Origin: Pontivivens ytuae
GTDB taxonomy: Bacteria; Pseudomonadota; Alphaproteobacteria; Rhodobacterales; Rhodobacteraceae
Reading direction: 5' to 3'
DNA length: 64,000 bases
NCBI RefSeq assembly: GCF_015679265.1
Contig: NZ_CP064942.1
Coordinates: 3,452,001 to 3,516,000, forward strand
Both the position numbers and the translations under genes were made by a program. Under the pieces are notes generated by a model. That model had not been told where the DNA came from. It worked only from the letters and a program-made list of their open reading frames with translations, and searched no databases. Shown piece by piece: positions 17,820 through 26,516 of the stretch (position 1 is the stretch's first letter; each line of letters opens with the position of its first letter).

Positions 17820-18830
17820 ATGACCACCGAGACCCTCACGCTCGCCGAGGCCGAGGCCCTCGCCTCCGCCGCCTTGATCGCCGCCGACACGAGCCCCGAG
17901 AACGCCGCCAGCACCGCCCGCGCCCTGATCCGCGCGCAGGCCGACGGGCAGGGCGGCCACGGCCTCTCCCGCATCCCGTCCTACGCCGCGCAATCCGCCG
18001 CCGGAAAGGTGAAGGGCCACGCCGTCCCGGCCATCGAGGACATCCGCCCCGGCCTCTTCCGCGTCGATGCGGGCTACGGCTTTGCCTACCCCGCTTACGA
18101 CCTCGCCCTGCCGGAGCTCGCCGCGCGCGCGAAATCCCAGGGCATCGCCGCCTGCGCCCTCCACCGCTCCCACCATTTCGGCGTCGCGGGCCACCATTGC
18201 GAGACGCTGGCCGAGCAGGGCCTGATCGCCTTCGTCTATGGCAATGCGCCCAAGGCCATGGCCCCGTGGGGCGCCACGCAAGCCCTCCTCGGTACCAACC
18301 CCATCGCCTTCGCCGCCCCGATGGAGCCTGCGCCGCTCGTCATCGACATGGCCACCACCACCGTCGCCCGCGGCAAGATCCTCGCCGCCCGCGAGGCTGG
18401 GAAGGAGAGCATTCCCGAAGGCTGGGCCCTCGGCCCCGACGGCAAGCCGACGACGCATCCCGCCACCGCCCTCAAAGGCACCGTCGCCCCGATGGGCGGC
18501 GCGAAGGGCGCGGCCCTCGCGCTGATGGTCGAGGTCATGTCCGCGGCCCTCGCCGGCGCCGCCTTCGGCACCGAGGCCTCCTCCCTCTTCGACGACGAAG
18601 GTGGCCCGCCCGATCTCGGCCAGAGCATCATCGCCCTCGATCCCGGCCCCCTCTCAGGCGGCGCCTTCGCGGCCCGCATGACGGCCCTTGCCGCCCTCTA
18701 CGAAGGGATGGAGGGCGCGCGCCTGCCCGGCACCCGCCGCCTCGCCGCCCGCGAAGCCGCGGCCCGCGACGGGATCACGATGGACACCACCCTGCTCGAC
18801 AAGATCCGCGCGATCGCGGGTCAGGGCTGA
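17820..18830 (+). CDS. comC: LDH2/MDH2-family dehydrogenase, probable (R)-sulfolactate dehydrogenase
   Basis: 336-residue NAD(P)-dependent dehydrogenase of the malate/L-lactate (LDH2) family. It shows DGQGGHGLSRIPSYA near residue 40, ALHRSHHFGVAGHH near 115, LLGTNPIAFAAP and the GGAKGAALALMVEV motif. ComC, which reduces sulfopyruvate to (R)-sulfolactate, belongs to this family, and the position after suyAB supports that role: with an (S)-sulfolactate dehydrogenase it would racemise sulfolactate for SuyAB. No slcC-like gene is in the window. GAGG precedes the ATG at 17820; a frame from 17757 runs through GC-rich non-coding DNA and is rejected. Confidence 0.7.
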   Translation: MTTETLTLAEAEALASAALIAADTSPENAASTARALIRAQADGQGGHGLSRIPSYAAQSAAGKVKGHAVPAIEDIRPGLFRVDAGYGFAYPAYDLALPELAARAKSQGIAACALHRSHHFGVAGHHCETLAEQGLIAFVYGNAPKAMAPWGATQALLGTNPIAFAAPMEPAPLVIDMATTTVARGKILAAREAGKESIPEGWALGPDGKPTTHPATALKGTVAPMGGAKGAALALMVEVMSAALAGAAFGTEASSLFDDEGGPPDLGQSIIALDPGPLSGGAFAARMTALAALYEGMEGARLPGTRRLAAREAAARDGITMDTTLLDKIRAIAGQG

Positions 18831-18853
18831 TCTTCTTCTTTGTCCAAATACGC
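18831..18853 (+). repeat. Gene-end repeat after comC (pyrimidine half)
   Basis: TCTTCTTCTTTG then TCCAAATACGC starts directly after the comC TGA. This is the sense-strand order (pyrimidine tract, then CAAATAC) seen at other gene ends, but the CCGCCGGAGGC part is not conserved. Confidence 0.65.
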
Positions 18854-18917
18854 AAATCCGCCGCTTGACCGCCTGCGCGCCGGGCGCATGTCGCGAACCA
18901 CACGCTAGGAGGCCCCC

Positions 18918-19910
18918 ATGCAGCAGATCGGCAGCGTCAACGGCACGCCCGTCCATGAGCACATCCTCGACAGCGGCGCGGCCCGCGTCAGCATCCTGAG
19001 CTACGGTGCCACGATCCGCGACTGGCGCATTGACAGCGTGGCCGAGGCCATGGTGCTCGGCTTCCCCGACTTCGAGACATATCTGACCCAGTCCCGCGCC
19101 CACGGCGTGATCGCGGGCCGCGTGGCGAACCGCACCGGCTTTGGCCGGTTCACCCTCGACGGGACCGCGCACCAGCTCGACGTCGCGAAGCCGCCGCACC
19201 ACCTGCATGGCGGCGGCGAGGGGCTCGGCAAGGTCGTCTGGGAGATGGAGCCCGACGGCGACCGCGCCGTGCGCCTCACCCACACCTCGCCGCACGGCCA
19301 CATGGGCTATCCGGGCGAGGTCGCCTTCTCCGCCCTTTTCGAGCTCGACGGGCCGCGGCTGACACTGACGATGGAAGGGCAGCCCGACCGGCGCACGCCG
19401 ATCAACCTCGCCCAGCACAACTACTACACGCTGGGGGCAACGACCGGCGTGCGCGATCACGTCTTCCACGCTGCCGCCGACCGCTTCACGCCCACCGACG
19501 ACACCCTGCTGCCCACCGGGGAGATCGCGGCGGTCGCGGGCACGCGCTACGACTTCCGCACGCCCCGTTCCTCGCGCGAAGCGGACCCGGACGAGCAGGG
19601 CATCGACATCAACATGGTGCTGGCCGACGGCCGCCCGGCGGAGGTCGAGTGCTGTACGCTCCTCAACCCCGCCAACGACGTGCGGATGCGGATGTGGACC
19701 GATCAGCCGGGCCTCCAGGTCTTCAACACCTGGCATTTCCGCTTCGACGTCGATCACCATGACGGGCTCAGGACCGAGGGCTACCAGGGTTTCGCCGTCG
19801 AGCCGCAGCACTTCCCCGACAGCCTCAACAACCCCGACTGGCCCTCGATCATCTACAGCCCCGACCGGCCCTACAAACAGGTGCTCGGAGTGGAGATCGC
19901 GCGCGGGTAG
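18918..19910 (+). CDS. Aldose 1-epimerase (GalM/YihR type)
   Basis: 330-residue beta-sandwich mutarotase that interconverts alpha and beta anomers of an aldose. VIAGRVANRTGFGRF (about 62-76) and HHLHGGGEGLGKVVW carry the substrate-binding Arg and His, NLAQHNYYTLG has the second catalytic His, and VEPQHFPDSLNNPDW holds the catalytic Glu. AGGAGG lies 8 nt before the ATG. It follows comC by 87 bp on the same strand. Its place in a putative sulfolactate cluster could mean an epimerase for a sulfosugar, as YihR in sulfoquinovose clusters, but ordinary galactose or arabinose mutarotation is equally possible. Confidence 0.88.
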   Translation: MQQIGSVNGTPVHEHILDSGAARVSILSYGATIRDWRIDSVAEAMVLGFPDFETYLTQSRAHGVIAGRVANRTGFGRFTLDGTAHQLDVAKPPHHLHGGGEGLGKVVWEMEPDGDRAVRLTHTSPHGHMGYPGEVAFSALFELDGPRLTLTMEGQPDRRTPINLAQHNYYTLGATTGVRDHVFHAAADRFTPTDDTLLPTGEIAAVAGTRYDFRTPRSSREADPDEQGIDINMVLADGRPAEVECCTLLNPANDVRMRMWTDQPGLQVFNTWHFRFDVDHHDGLRTEGYQGFAVEPQHFPDSLNNPDWPSIIYSPDRPYKQVLGVEIARG

Positions 19911-19919
19911 CATACCTGC

Positions 19920-19950
19920 GCCTCCGGCGGGGATGTTTGAAGAAGAGAGA
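19920..19950 (-). repeat. Gene-end repeat between convergent genes
   Basis: GCCTCCGGCGGGGATGTTTG then AAGAAGAGAGA. On the minus strand it begins just after the stop of the 72-aa gene and reads pyrimidine tract, CAAACATC, CCCGCCGGAGGC, the usual direction. Confidence 0.72.
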
Positions 19951-19953
19951 GCG

Positions 19954-20172
19954 TCAGAGGCCGCCGAGCCGGCGCAGCCGATGTTCCAGCTCGACCACCC
20001 GCGTCTGCTCGCCCGCAACGAGGGCATGCACCCAGGCGTGGGTCAGCTCGAAGCGGCGCGCGGCGGGATCCTTCGACAGCTCCGCCGCCGCTTCGTGCAG
20101 CGCCGCGCGGCGGGCCGGGTCGCCGTCCGGGTGTAGCGCCCGCATCTCCGCGTCCAGAGCGTGCGGCGTCAC
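19954..20172 (-). CDS. Unknown 72-aa protein coupled to the Rieske oxygenase gene
   Basis: Small protein starting at a GTG that overlaps the TGA of the Rieske oxygenase gene (GTGA), so it is translationally coupled. It contains a mostly helical sequence, PARRAALHEAAAELSKDP and FELTHAWVHALVAGEQTRVVE, with no signal peptide or membrane span. I do not recognise the family. The overlap and continued coding character up to the gene-end repeat argue that it is real. It may assist or regulate the oxygenase; this is inference from position. Confidence 0.62.
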   Translation of the reverse strand: MTPHALDAEMRALHPDGDPARRAALHEAAAELSKDPAARRFELTHAWVHALVAGEQTRVVELEHRLRRLGGL

Positions 20173-21320
20173 GCCAGCCGCTCCGCCACCCACGCGTGGA
20201 AGAGGTGGGTGGGGCTGTCCATCACCGGGGAGAAGCGTCCGCCATCGAAATGCGGCGCATGGCGACCGCGCTGCATCCCCTCGACCACGCCGATATCCTC
20301 GACGAAGACGCCCTTCCACTGCGCCGCGTTGAGCGCCCGCAACTCGGCCAGCTCCGCCCCGGTCGCGGCGGCTTCGGTGGTGTACCAGATCTCCACATGC
20401 TCCACCGTCCGGTCCACCGCCACCGGGTCGAGCCGGATGGCGAAGACGTGGTCGCGGTGCACGCCCAGCATCACGTTGGGATAGAGCGAGACGTACTCCG
20501 CCGCCCGGTCCCAGCGCGCGGGCAGGCCCTCGAAATCCGGGAAGGCGAGCGTGTCGTGCAGGCGGGGGGCGTAGACCTCCGTCCCCTGACCGGAAAAGGC
20601 GCCGGGCGCCTCGATATGGTAGTGATCCTCCAGCCGGGAATAGGCGTTCAGGCCGGGATGGACCCAGGGCAGGTGGTAGCTCTCGCAGTAGTTCTCCACC
20701 GCCAGCTTCCAGTTGCAGCCCACCTCCAGCGTGAAGCTCGACCCCTGGCCCGCATGAAGCGGCCGGTCCGCGAAGTCGGCCCAGCGGGCGGCGAGCGGGG
20801 CGATCCAGTCGGCGAAGTCAGGCGCGTCGCCCGAGATGTTGACGAAGACCATGTCCATCCACACCGCGCTGCGCACCGGCGTCAGCCCCGTCTGCGCCGG
20901 ATCCAGAGCCTCGCTCCGGTTGATCCCCGGCCCGCCCACGTGCGGCGTGGCGCGCAGCGCGCCGTCGAGGCTGTAGCACCACGAATGATAGGGGCAGCGG
21001 ATCACGCCGCCGAAATTGCGCGCCTCCTCCACCAGGATCATCCCGCGGTGGCGGCACACGTTCTCGAAGACCTGAACGGCGCCCGCGTGATCGCGCAGCA
21101 GCAGGAGCGGCGCCCCCAGCAGGTCGACGGGGCGCGCGTCGCCGGGGGCGGGCACGTCCTTGCAGAAGCCGATGCAGGTCCAGCCCGCGTGGAAGATGCG
21201 CGCACGCTCCAGCACAAGCGCGTCCGGATCGGTGTAGAGCGCCGAGGGCAGGCCGCGGGCCGCCTCCACCGGGCGGCGCACGGCGTCGAGATCGTGGGCG
21301 AGGGTGGACAGATCGAGCAT
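20169..21320 (-). CDS. Rieske non-heme iron oxygenase, alpha subunit
   Basis: 383-residue ring-hydroxylating-type oxygenase. The Rieske [2Fe-2S] ligands are C89-x-H91 and C109-xx-H112. The mononuclear iron site is ENYCESYHLPWVH with His216 and His221, and the residue that bridges the two centres is Glu213 rather than the more common Asp, as reported for carnitine monooxygenase CntA. GGAGG lies 5 nt before the ATG at 21320. No reductase or beta subunit is adjacent, so electrons must come from elsewhere. I infer a quaternary-amine type substrate (betaine, carnitine, choline) as the likeliest class, without proof. Confidence 0.85.
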   Translation of the reverse strand: MLDLSTLAHDLDAVRRPVEAARGLPSALYTDPDALVLERARIFHAGWTCIGFCKDVPAPGDARPVDLLGAPLLLLRDHAGAVQVFENVCRHRGMILVEEARNFGGVIRCPYHSWCYSLDGALRATPHVGGPGINRSEALDPAQTGLTPVRSAVWMDMVFVNISGDAPDFADWIAPLAARWADFADRPLHAGQGSSFTLEVGCNWKLAVENYCESYHLPWVHPGLNAYSRLEDHYHIEAPGAFSGQGTEVYAPRLHDTLAFPDFEGLPARWDRAAEYVSLYPNVMLGVHRDHVFAIRLDPVAVDRTVEHVEIWYTTEAAATGAELAELRALNAAQWKGVFVEDIGVVEGMQRGRHAPHFDGGRFSPVMDSPTHLFHAWVAERLA

Positions 21321-21440
21321 GGGGACCTCCGTCGCTGACCCCTCCACTCTCGCGCTCAAATGCCGCGCCAGTCGTGCGGAAATGCGACCTCCCGCGTCGT
21401 TTCCGGATGCCGGGATTCGCTGTGTTTGCCGCCGCGCGAG

Positions 21441-21456
21441 ATACAACATTTAGTCA
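21441..21456. promoter_or_regulatory. Weak NrdR-box-like site upstream of nrdJ
   Basis: ATACAACATTTAGTCA matches 11 of 16 positions of the NrdR box acaCwAtATaTwGtgt. It lies about 400 bp before nrdJ and 120 bp before the Rieske gene start on the other strand, so its target is uncertain. Confidence 0.3.
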
Positions 21457-21629
21457 CAGGTCCGACGGCGAAGCGGGGCGCTACGGGTCGGCGGCTTTCC
21501 GCCGGTGCAAAAAGCACGCTCCGAAAGCCCCTGAACACGCTCGAAAAACGCCGTCATCTTCACGTTATGGTTGAGCCTGCAACGACTCGTTTGTTAATTC
21601 CGCTCTCCTGTGGCGGGCCCATATTGCAA

Positions 21630-21645
21630 GCACAATATGTGGTGT
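21630..21645. promoter_or_regulatory. NrdR box candidate upstream of nrdJ
   Basis: GCACAATATGTGGTGT matches 13 of 16 positions of the NrdR consensus acaCwAtATaTwGtgt. NrdR represses ribonucleotide reductase genes when dATP is high. An overlapping inverted repeat CATATTG-caagca-CAATATG (21620-21639) shares its left part. Confidence 0.55.
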
Positions 21646-21684
21646 TCCTTCGTGAATTTTTCGTTGACGATGGTGAGCGAACCA

Positions 21685-21726
21685 CCGCATCTTGGGCTTC
21701 GTCACCAGGGCGGACACAAGATGCGG
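21685..21726 (+). other. Structured leader of nrdJ: 10-bp perfect inverted repeat
   Basis: CCGCATCTTG (21685-21694) pairs fully with CAAGATGCGG (21717-21726) around a 22-nt loop, 122 bp before the nrdJ ATG. A second stem (CCTTCCCTC with GGAGGGAGG, 21780-21801) follows. I find none of the conserved boxes of the adenosylcobalamin riboswitch. A cis-regulatory RNA is plausible; the remaining 21321-21684 holds the NrdR-like sites and no gene. Confidence 0.5.
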
Positions 21727-21848
21727 CGCAGGCATCACCAACCGCCCGGTCCAGATGAACCACCACTGTCGAGCGTGCAGCCTTCCCTCGTGGGGAGGGA
21801 GGAGCCCCCTTTGCCGTGCGCCCGATACAACGAGAAGGACAGGGCCCC

Positions 21849-24800
21849 ATGAAGATCGACCGCCGCTTCACCACCGATGCCGCCGACGCCTACGCGGCGC
21901 TCGAATTCCGCACGACGTCGAGCGAGATCCGCAACCCGGACGGCTCCGTCGTTTTCGCGCTCGACAACCTCGAGGTGCCGGCCGCCTGGTCGCAGGTCGC
22001 CTCCGACGTGCTGGCGCAGAAGTACTTCCGCAAGGCCGGTGTGCCTGCGCGCCTGAAGAAGGTGAAGGAAAAGGGCGTGCCCGCCTTCCTGTGGCGCTCT
22101 ATCCCCGACGAGGCGGCGCTCAAGAAGCTGCCGGAGGAAGAGCGCTTCGGCGGGGAGACGTCCGCCAAGCAGGTCTTCGACCGGCTGGCGGGTGCCTGGA
22201 CCTACTGGGGCTGGAAGGGCGGCTACTTCTCCACCGAGGCCGACGCGCAAGCGTATTTCGACGAGATGCGCTACATGCTCGCCGCGCAGATGTCCGCGCC
22301 GAATTCCCCGCAGTGGTTCAACACCGGCCTCCACTGGGCCTATGGCATCGACGGGCCGAGCCAGGGCCACTTCTACGTCGATTTCGAGACCGGCAAGCTC
22401 ACCAAGTCCAAGTCCGCCTACGAGCACCCGCAGCCTCACGCCTGCTTCATCCAGTCCGTCACCGACGACCTGGTGAACGAGGGCGGGATCATGGACCTGT
22501 GGACGCGCGAGGCGCGCCTCTTCAAGTACGGCTCGGGCACCGGCACCAACTTCTCGTCCCTGCGCGCCGCCGATGAGCCGCTGGGCGGCGGCGGCCGTTC
22601 CTCTGGCCTGATGTCGTTCCTCAAGATCGGCGATCGGGCCGCGGGCGCCATCAAGTCGGGCGGCACAACGCGCCGCGCGGCCAAGATGGTGATTTGCGAC
22701 ATGGATCACCCCGACATCGAGGCCTTCATCAACTGGAAGGTGAAGGAGGAGCAGAAGGTCGCCTCCCTCGTCGCGGGCTCCAAGATGCACGAGGCGAAGC
22801 TCAACGACATCTTCGCTGCGATCCGCGAATGGGACGGCTACGAGCAGGACGCCTTCGACCCCAAGCGCAACCCGGCACTGAAGACCGCGATCAAGGGCGC
22901 GAAGAAGTCCGCGATCCCCGAGACCTACGTCAAGCGCGTGCTCGACTACGCACGGCAGGGCTACGCCTCCATCGAGTTCCCGACCTACGACACCGACTGG
23001 GACAGCGAGGCCTACAACTCCGTCGCGGGCCAGAACTCCAACAACTCGGTGCGCGTGACCGACGCCTTCCTCAAGGCGGCGAAGGACGACAAGCCGTGGG
23101 AGCTCATCCGCCGCACCGACGGCAAAGTGGCCAAGACCGTGTCCGCCCGCGAGCTGTGGGACCAGATCGGCCACGCCGCCTGGGCCTGCGCCGATCCCGG
23201 CATCCAGTTCCACGACACGATCAACGCGTGGCACACCTGCCCCGAGGACGGTGAGATCCGCGGCTCCAACCCGTGCTCGGAGTACATGTTCCTCGATGAC
23301 ACGGCCTGTAACCTCGCCTCGATGAACCTGCTGACCTTCCTCAAGGACGGCCAGTTCGACGTGGACGGCTACGTGCACGCCTCCCGCCTGTGGACCGTGA
23401 CGCTGGAGATCAGCGTGCTCATGGCGCAGTTCCCGTCTGAGGCGATCGCCCGCCGCTCCTACGAGTTCCGTACGCTGGGCCTCGGCTACGCCAATATCGG
23501 CGGCCTCCTGATGAACATGGGCTACGGCTATGACAGCGACGAGGGCCGCGCGCTCTGCGGTGCGCTGACCGCGATCCTCACAGGCGTGTCTTACGCGACC
23601 TCGGCCGAGATGGCGGCGGAGCAGGGCGCCTTCCCGGGCTACGCGAAGAACGCCGAGCACATGCTGCGCGTCATCCGCAACCACCGCCGCGCGGCCTATG
23701 GCGAGGCGAAGGGCTACGAGGGCCTCGCGGTCCCGCCCGTCCCGCTCGACCACGACAACTGCCCGGACGGCCGCCTGATCAACATGGCCCACGCCGTGTG
23801 GGACGAGGCGCTGAGCGAGGGGGAGAAGCACGGCTTCCGCAACGCCCAGGTCTCCGTCATCGCGCCCACCGGCACGATCGGCCTCGTCATGGACTGCGAC
23901 ACCACGGGCATCGAGCCGGACTTCGCGCTGGTGAAGTTCAAGAAGCTCGCCGGCGGCGGCTACTTCAAGATCATCAACCAGTCGGTTCCGGCGGCCCTCT
24001 CGAAGCTCGGCTACGGCTCTGCCCAGATCGAGGAGATCACCTCCTACGCGGTCGGCCACGGCTCCATCGGCAACGCGCCGGCGATCAACCACACGGCGCT
24101 GATCGGCCACGGCTTCGGCGAGGCGGAGATCGCGAAGATCGAGGGCGCGCTCGCCACCGCCTTCGACATCCGCTTCGTCTTCAACCAGTGGACGCTGGGC
24201 GCGGAGTTCTGCACCGGCACCCTTGGCATCCCCGAGGAGAAGCTGAACGATCCGTCCTTCGACCTGCTGCGCCATCTCGGCTTCACCCGGGAGCAGATTG
24301 AGGCCGCGAACAACCACGTCTGCGGGACCATGACGCTGGAGGGTGCGCCGCACCTCAAGGAAGAGCACTACGGCATCTTCGACTGCGCTAACCCCTGCGG
24401 GAAGATCGGCAAGCGCTACCTCTCCGTCGACAGCCACATCACCATGATGGCGGCGGCGCAGAGCTTCATCTCCGGCGCGATCTCCAAGACGATCAACATG
24501 CCGAACGACGCGACGATCGAGGATTGCCTTGAGGCCTACGAGCTCTCCCACTCCCTCGGCGTGAAGGCGAACGCCCTCTACCGCGACGGCTCCAAGCTCA
24601 GCCAGCCGCTCTCGGCCGCGCTGATCGAGGAGGACGAGGATGATCTGGAGGAGGCGCTGATCGAGGCCGCCGCCGGCGAAAAGGCCACTATCCTCGCCGA
24701 GAAGATCGTGGAGAAGATCGTCGTCAAGGAGGTCGCCAAGGGCCGTGAGAAGCTGCCCGAGCGCCGCAAAGGCTACACCCAGAAGGCCATCGTCGGCGGG

Positions 24801-25484
24801 CACAAGGTCTACCTGCGCACCGGCGAGTACGAGGACGGCTCGCTCGGCGAGATCTTCATCGACATGCACAAGGAGGGTGCCGCCTTCCGCGCGATGATGA
24901 ACAACTTCGCCATCGCGGTGTCGGTCGGGCTCCAGTATGGCGTCCCGCTCGAGGAGTTCGTCGAGGCCTTCACCTTCACCCGGTTCGAGCCGGCGGGAAT
25001 GGTCCAGGGCAACGACTCGATCAAGAACGCGACTTCGATCCTCGACTACATCTTCCGCGAGCTGGCGGTGAGCTACCTCGACCGGACGGACCTTGCCCAC
25101 GTGAAGCCCTCCGGCGAGGCCTTCGCCGACATGGGCCGCGGCGTGGAAGAGGGTGTCTCCAACATCCGGAAGGCGGACGAGGAGACGGCCGCAAGCTCCA
25201 TCGACATGATCCGCCAGATCAGCTCCACCGGCTACCTGCGCAAGCGGCTGCCCCAGGAACTGACCGTGCTCCAGGGCGGTGCCGCCGCTCCGGCCCCGGG
25301 CGTGACGGTGGTCGCGAAAACCGAAACCTCCGTCGCCGCCGTAACCACGATGGACGACCGGACCAAGGCGAAGATGCAGGGCTACGAGGGCGACCCGTGC
25401 GGCGAGTGCGGCAACTTCACCCTCGTGCGCAACGGCACCTGCATGAAGTGCAACACCTGCGGCGCGACGAGCGGCTGCAGCTGA
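21849..25484 (+). CDS. nrdJ: Vitamin B12-dependent ribonucleotide reductase (class II)
   Basis: 1211-residue adenosylcobalamin-dependent reductase that makes deoxyribonucleotides with or without oxygen. The redox Cys is C199 in [22 protein letters not shown] lies in the catalytic barrel, and the thiyl-radical region reads [25 protein letters not shown] with C476. A charged insert (about 920-980) leads to a C-terminal domain, and the last 35 residues form a Cys-rich zinc ribbon, CGECGNF...[13 protein letters not shown], that carries the reducing thiols. AAGGA precedes the ATG at 21849; an upstream in-frame ATG at 21816 lacks a site. It is preceded by NrdR-like boxes and a structured leader. 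Confidence 0.96.
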   Translation: MKIDRRFTTDAADAYAALEFRTTSSEIRNPDGSVVFALDNLEVPAAWSQVASDVLAQKYFRKAGVPARLKKVKEKGVPAFLWRSIPDEAALKKLPEEERFGGETSAKQVFDRLAGAWTYWGWKGGYFSTEADAQAYFDEMRYMLAAQMSAPNSPQWFNTGLHWAYGIDGPSQGHFYVDFETGKLTKSKSAYEHPQPHACFIQSVTDDLVNEGGIMDLWTREARLFKYGSGTGTNFSSLRAADEPLGGGGRSSGLMSFLKIGDRAAGAIKSGGTTRRAAKMVICDMDHPDIEAFINWKVKEEQKVASLVAGSKMHEAKLNDIFAAIREWDGYEQDAFDPKRNPALKTAIKGAKKSAIPETYVKRVLDYARQGYASIEFPTYDTDWDSEAYNSVAGQNSNNSVRVTDAFLKAAKDDKPWELIRRTDGKVAKTVSARELWDQIGHAAWACADPGIQFHDTINAWHTCPEDGEIRGSNPCSEYMFLDDTACNLASMNLLTFLKDGQFDVDGYVHASRLWTVTLEISVLMAQFPSEAIARRSYEFRTLGLGYANIGGLLMNMGYGYDSDEGRALCGALTAILTGVSYATSAEMAAEQGAFPGYAKNAEHMLRVIRNHRRAAYGEAKGYEGLAVPPVPLDHDNCPDGRLINMAHAVWDEALSEGEKHGFRNAQVSVIAPTGTIGLVMDCDTTGIEPDFALVKFKKLAGGGYFKIINQSVPAALSKLGYGSAQIEEITSYAVGHGSIGNAPAINHTALIGHGFGEAEIAKIEGALATAFDIRFVFNQWTLGAEFCTGTLGIPEEKLNDPSFDLLRHLGFTREQIEAANNHVCGTMTLEGAPHLKEEHYGIFDCANPCGKIGKRYLSVDSHITMMAAAQSFISGAISKTINMPNDATIEDCLEAYELSHSLGVKANALYRDGSKLSQPLSAALIEEDEDDLEEALIEAAAGEKATILAEKIVEKIVVKEVAKGREKLPERRKGYTQKAIVGGHKVYLRTGEYEDGSLGEIFIDMHKEGAAFRAMMNNFAIAVSVGLQYGVPLEEFVEAFTFTRFEPAGMVQGNDSIKNATSILDYIFRELAVSYLDRTDLAHVKPSGEAFADMGRGVEEGVSNIRKADEETAASSIDMIRQISSTGYLRKRLPQELTVLQGGAAAPAPGVTVVAKTETSVAAVTTMDDRTKAKMQGYEGDPCGECGNFTLVRNGTCMKCNTCGATSGCS

Positions 25485-25547
25485 GATTGAGGGAGCGAGT
25501 TCCAAGGCTCGCTCCACGTTTAGTGAATATAAGCAGAGGAAGGTGCG

Positions 25548-26063
25548 ATGCGTAGTGAATTCCGCCGTCTGTTGCCTCCAGGAGCTTACAGAGAGATCGT
25601 GAGTTTCCGCTCGAATCCCCCAAATAGGATTGGTGTTTTAGCAAACCGTCTTGGTGTTCGCGTTACTCAAGAAGCCATGTCCTACGGTCATAGAGGATAT
25701 CTAGACTATCGCTCCACCGAGAAAGGCTACGTGCCGACCGTCGTTGTTGGAAGGCATCTAAGTGAGGCTTGGAAGCGATGGGTCGTTGGTCACGAGCTTG
25801 GTCATCATTTTCTCGAAGGTGTCGATGCGGATTTCATCCTTATGGGAGATGCACATGATGCGGAGCAAGCTGCGTTTTTGTACTTGGAGAGTGACGATTC
25901 GAACGAACAAAGGGCTGAGAACTTTGCCGAAGACTTGTTTTTTGGTGATGGCGCTTTGAAGGCGGCAGTATCACTTCACGGCCGTGATGTTGGCCGACTG
26001 GCGAACGTGTTCAAAGTTCCAAGCGCCAAGATTAGAAACCGAATGAGATTCGAGCGCCTTTAG
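25548..26063 (+). CDS. ImmA/IrrE-family metallopeptidase, compositionally foreign
   Basis: 171-residue zinc peptidase of the ImmA/IrrE family, which cleave repressor proteins in mobile elements and stress responses. The HExxH motif is H82-E83-L-G-H86 in VVGHELGHHF, and the third ligand motif is E120-xx-A-xx-FA in NEQRAENFAEDLF. The gene has visibly lower GC (near half) and different codon use from its neighbours, so recent transfer is likely. No helix-turn-helix partner, toxin, integrase or repeat border is next to it. GAGGAAGG precedes the ATG. It ends upstream of a canonical terminator. Confidence 0.85.
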   Translation: MRSEFRRLLPPGAYREIVSFRSNPPNRIGVLANRLGVRVTQEAMSYGHRGYLDYRSTEKGYVPTVVVGRHLSEAWKRWVVGHELGHHFLEGVDADFILMGDAHDAEQAAFLYLESDDSNEQRAENFAEDLFFGDGALKAAVSLHGRDVGRLANVFKVPSAKIRNRMRFERL

Positions 26064-26146
26064 TTGGCGTTCCTAGAGTTCAGGCCAGCGGGCGAGAAAC
26101 CGGGCAGTCAACCAGACCGCGAACAGCCTGAAAACGAGGGGCACTA

Positions 26147-26178
26147 GAGGGGCGGAACCAACCGCCCCTCATTTTTTG
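26147..26178 (+). terminator. Canonical intrinsic terminator
   Basis: GAGGGGCGG-aaccaa-CCGCCCCTC is a perfect 9-bp stem with 6-nt loop followed by ATTTTTTG. It is the clearest rho-independent terminator in the window. It ends the ImmA/IrrE transcript or a small RNA from 26064 onward. Confidence 0.85.
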
Positions 26179-26516
26179 TCCTCATACTGACCATCTGTCC
26201 CGCCCGGCGGCCACGCCGGGCCGCGCCCGACCTCCCCCCGGAGGGCGCGTTGGCGATCTCGGACGTCGAACTAACGACATCAATGCTTCAGGGCGCGGAC
26301 CCATCAAAATCGTTCCAAAAGCGCCCTCCAGGTCGGCCGCGGCCCTAATTTCTTTGTGCCATCTCTTCGCGATGCATTTTTTCTGGAACCATCTCGAGCC
26401 GGTAAGCTCCTGTTAATCCCCCGAGGGCTACGCAGGAGGTGGCGGTAGGAAGCCGTCGGCCAGGGCACCGGCGTGAGAACGGCGTAAACAGGGTGCCATG
26501 ACCAAGGCGTTGCACC
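26179..26516. other. 338-bp gap before the HWE kinase, no gene seen
   Basis: The gap holds a 7-bp hairpin GCCCGGC-GCCGGGC (26202-26221) and AT-richer stretches near 26350-26390 that could contain the kinase promoter. I find no convincing open frame, and no match to a standard promoter with good spacing. Confidence 0.4.

Noticed and set aside
21321..21848. Adenosylcobalamin riboswitch upstream of nrdJ
   Set aside because: Expected from the gene's cofactor, but I could not find the conserved core or B12 box in this leader. Infernal with Rfam would decide.
21735..25517. A 1260-codon open frame on the minus strand, antisense to nrdJ
   Set aside because: It is a GC-phase shadow. The translation is low-complexity Arg/Leu/Val/Asp sequence with no domain, while the plus strand encodes an unmistakable NrdJ.
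25548..26178. A toxin-antitoxin or prophage module around the ImmA/IrrE gene
   Set aside because: There is only one gene, with no partner, integrase, attachment repeat or phage gene in the flanks.
26385..26414. EcfG-type stress promoter (GGAAC ... GTT) before the HWE kinase
   Set aside because: The spacing is about 21 bp, too long for the GGAAC-N17-CGTT class, and the -10 lacks the C.
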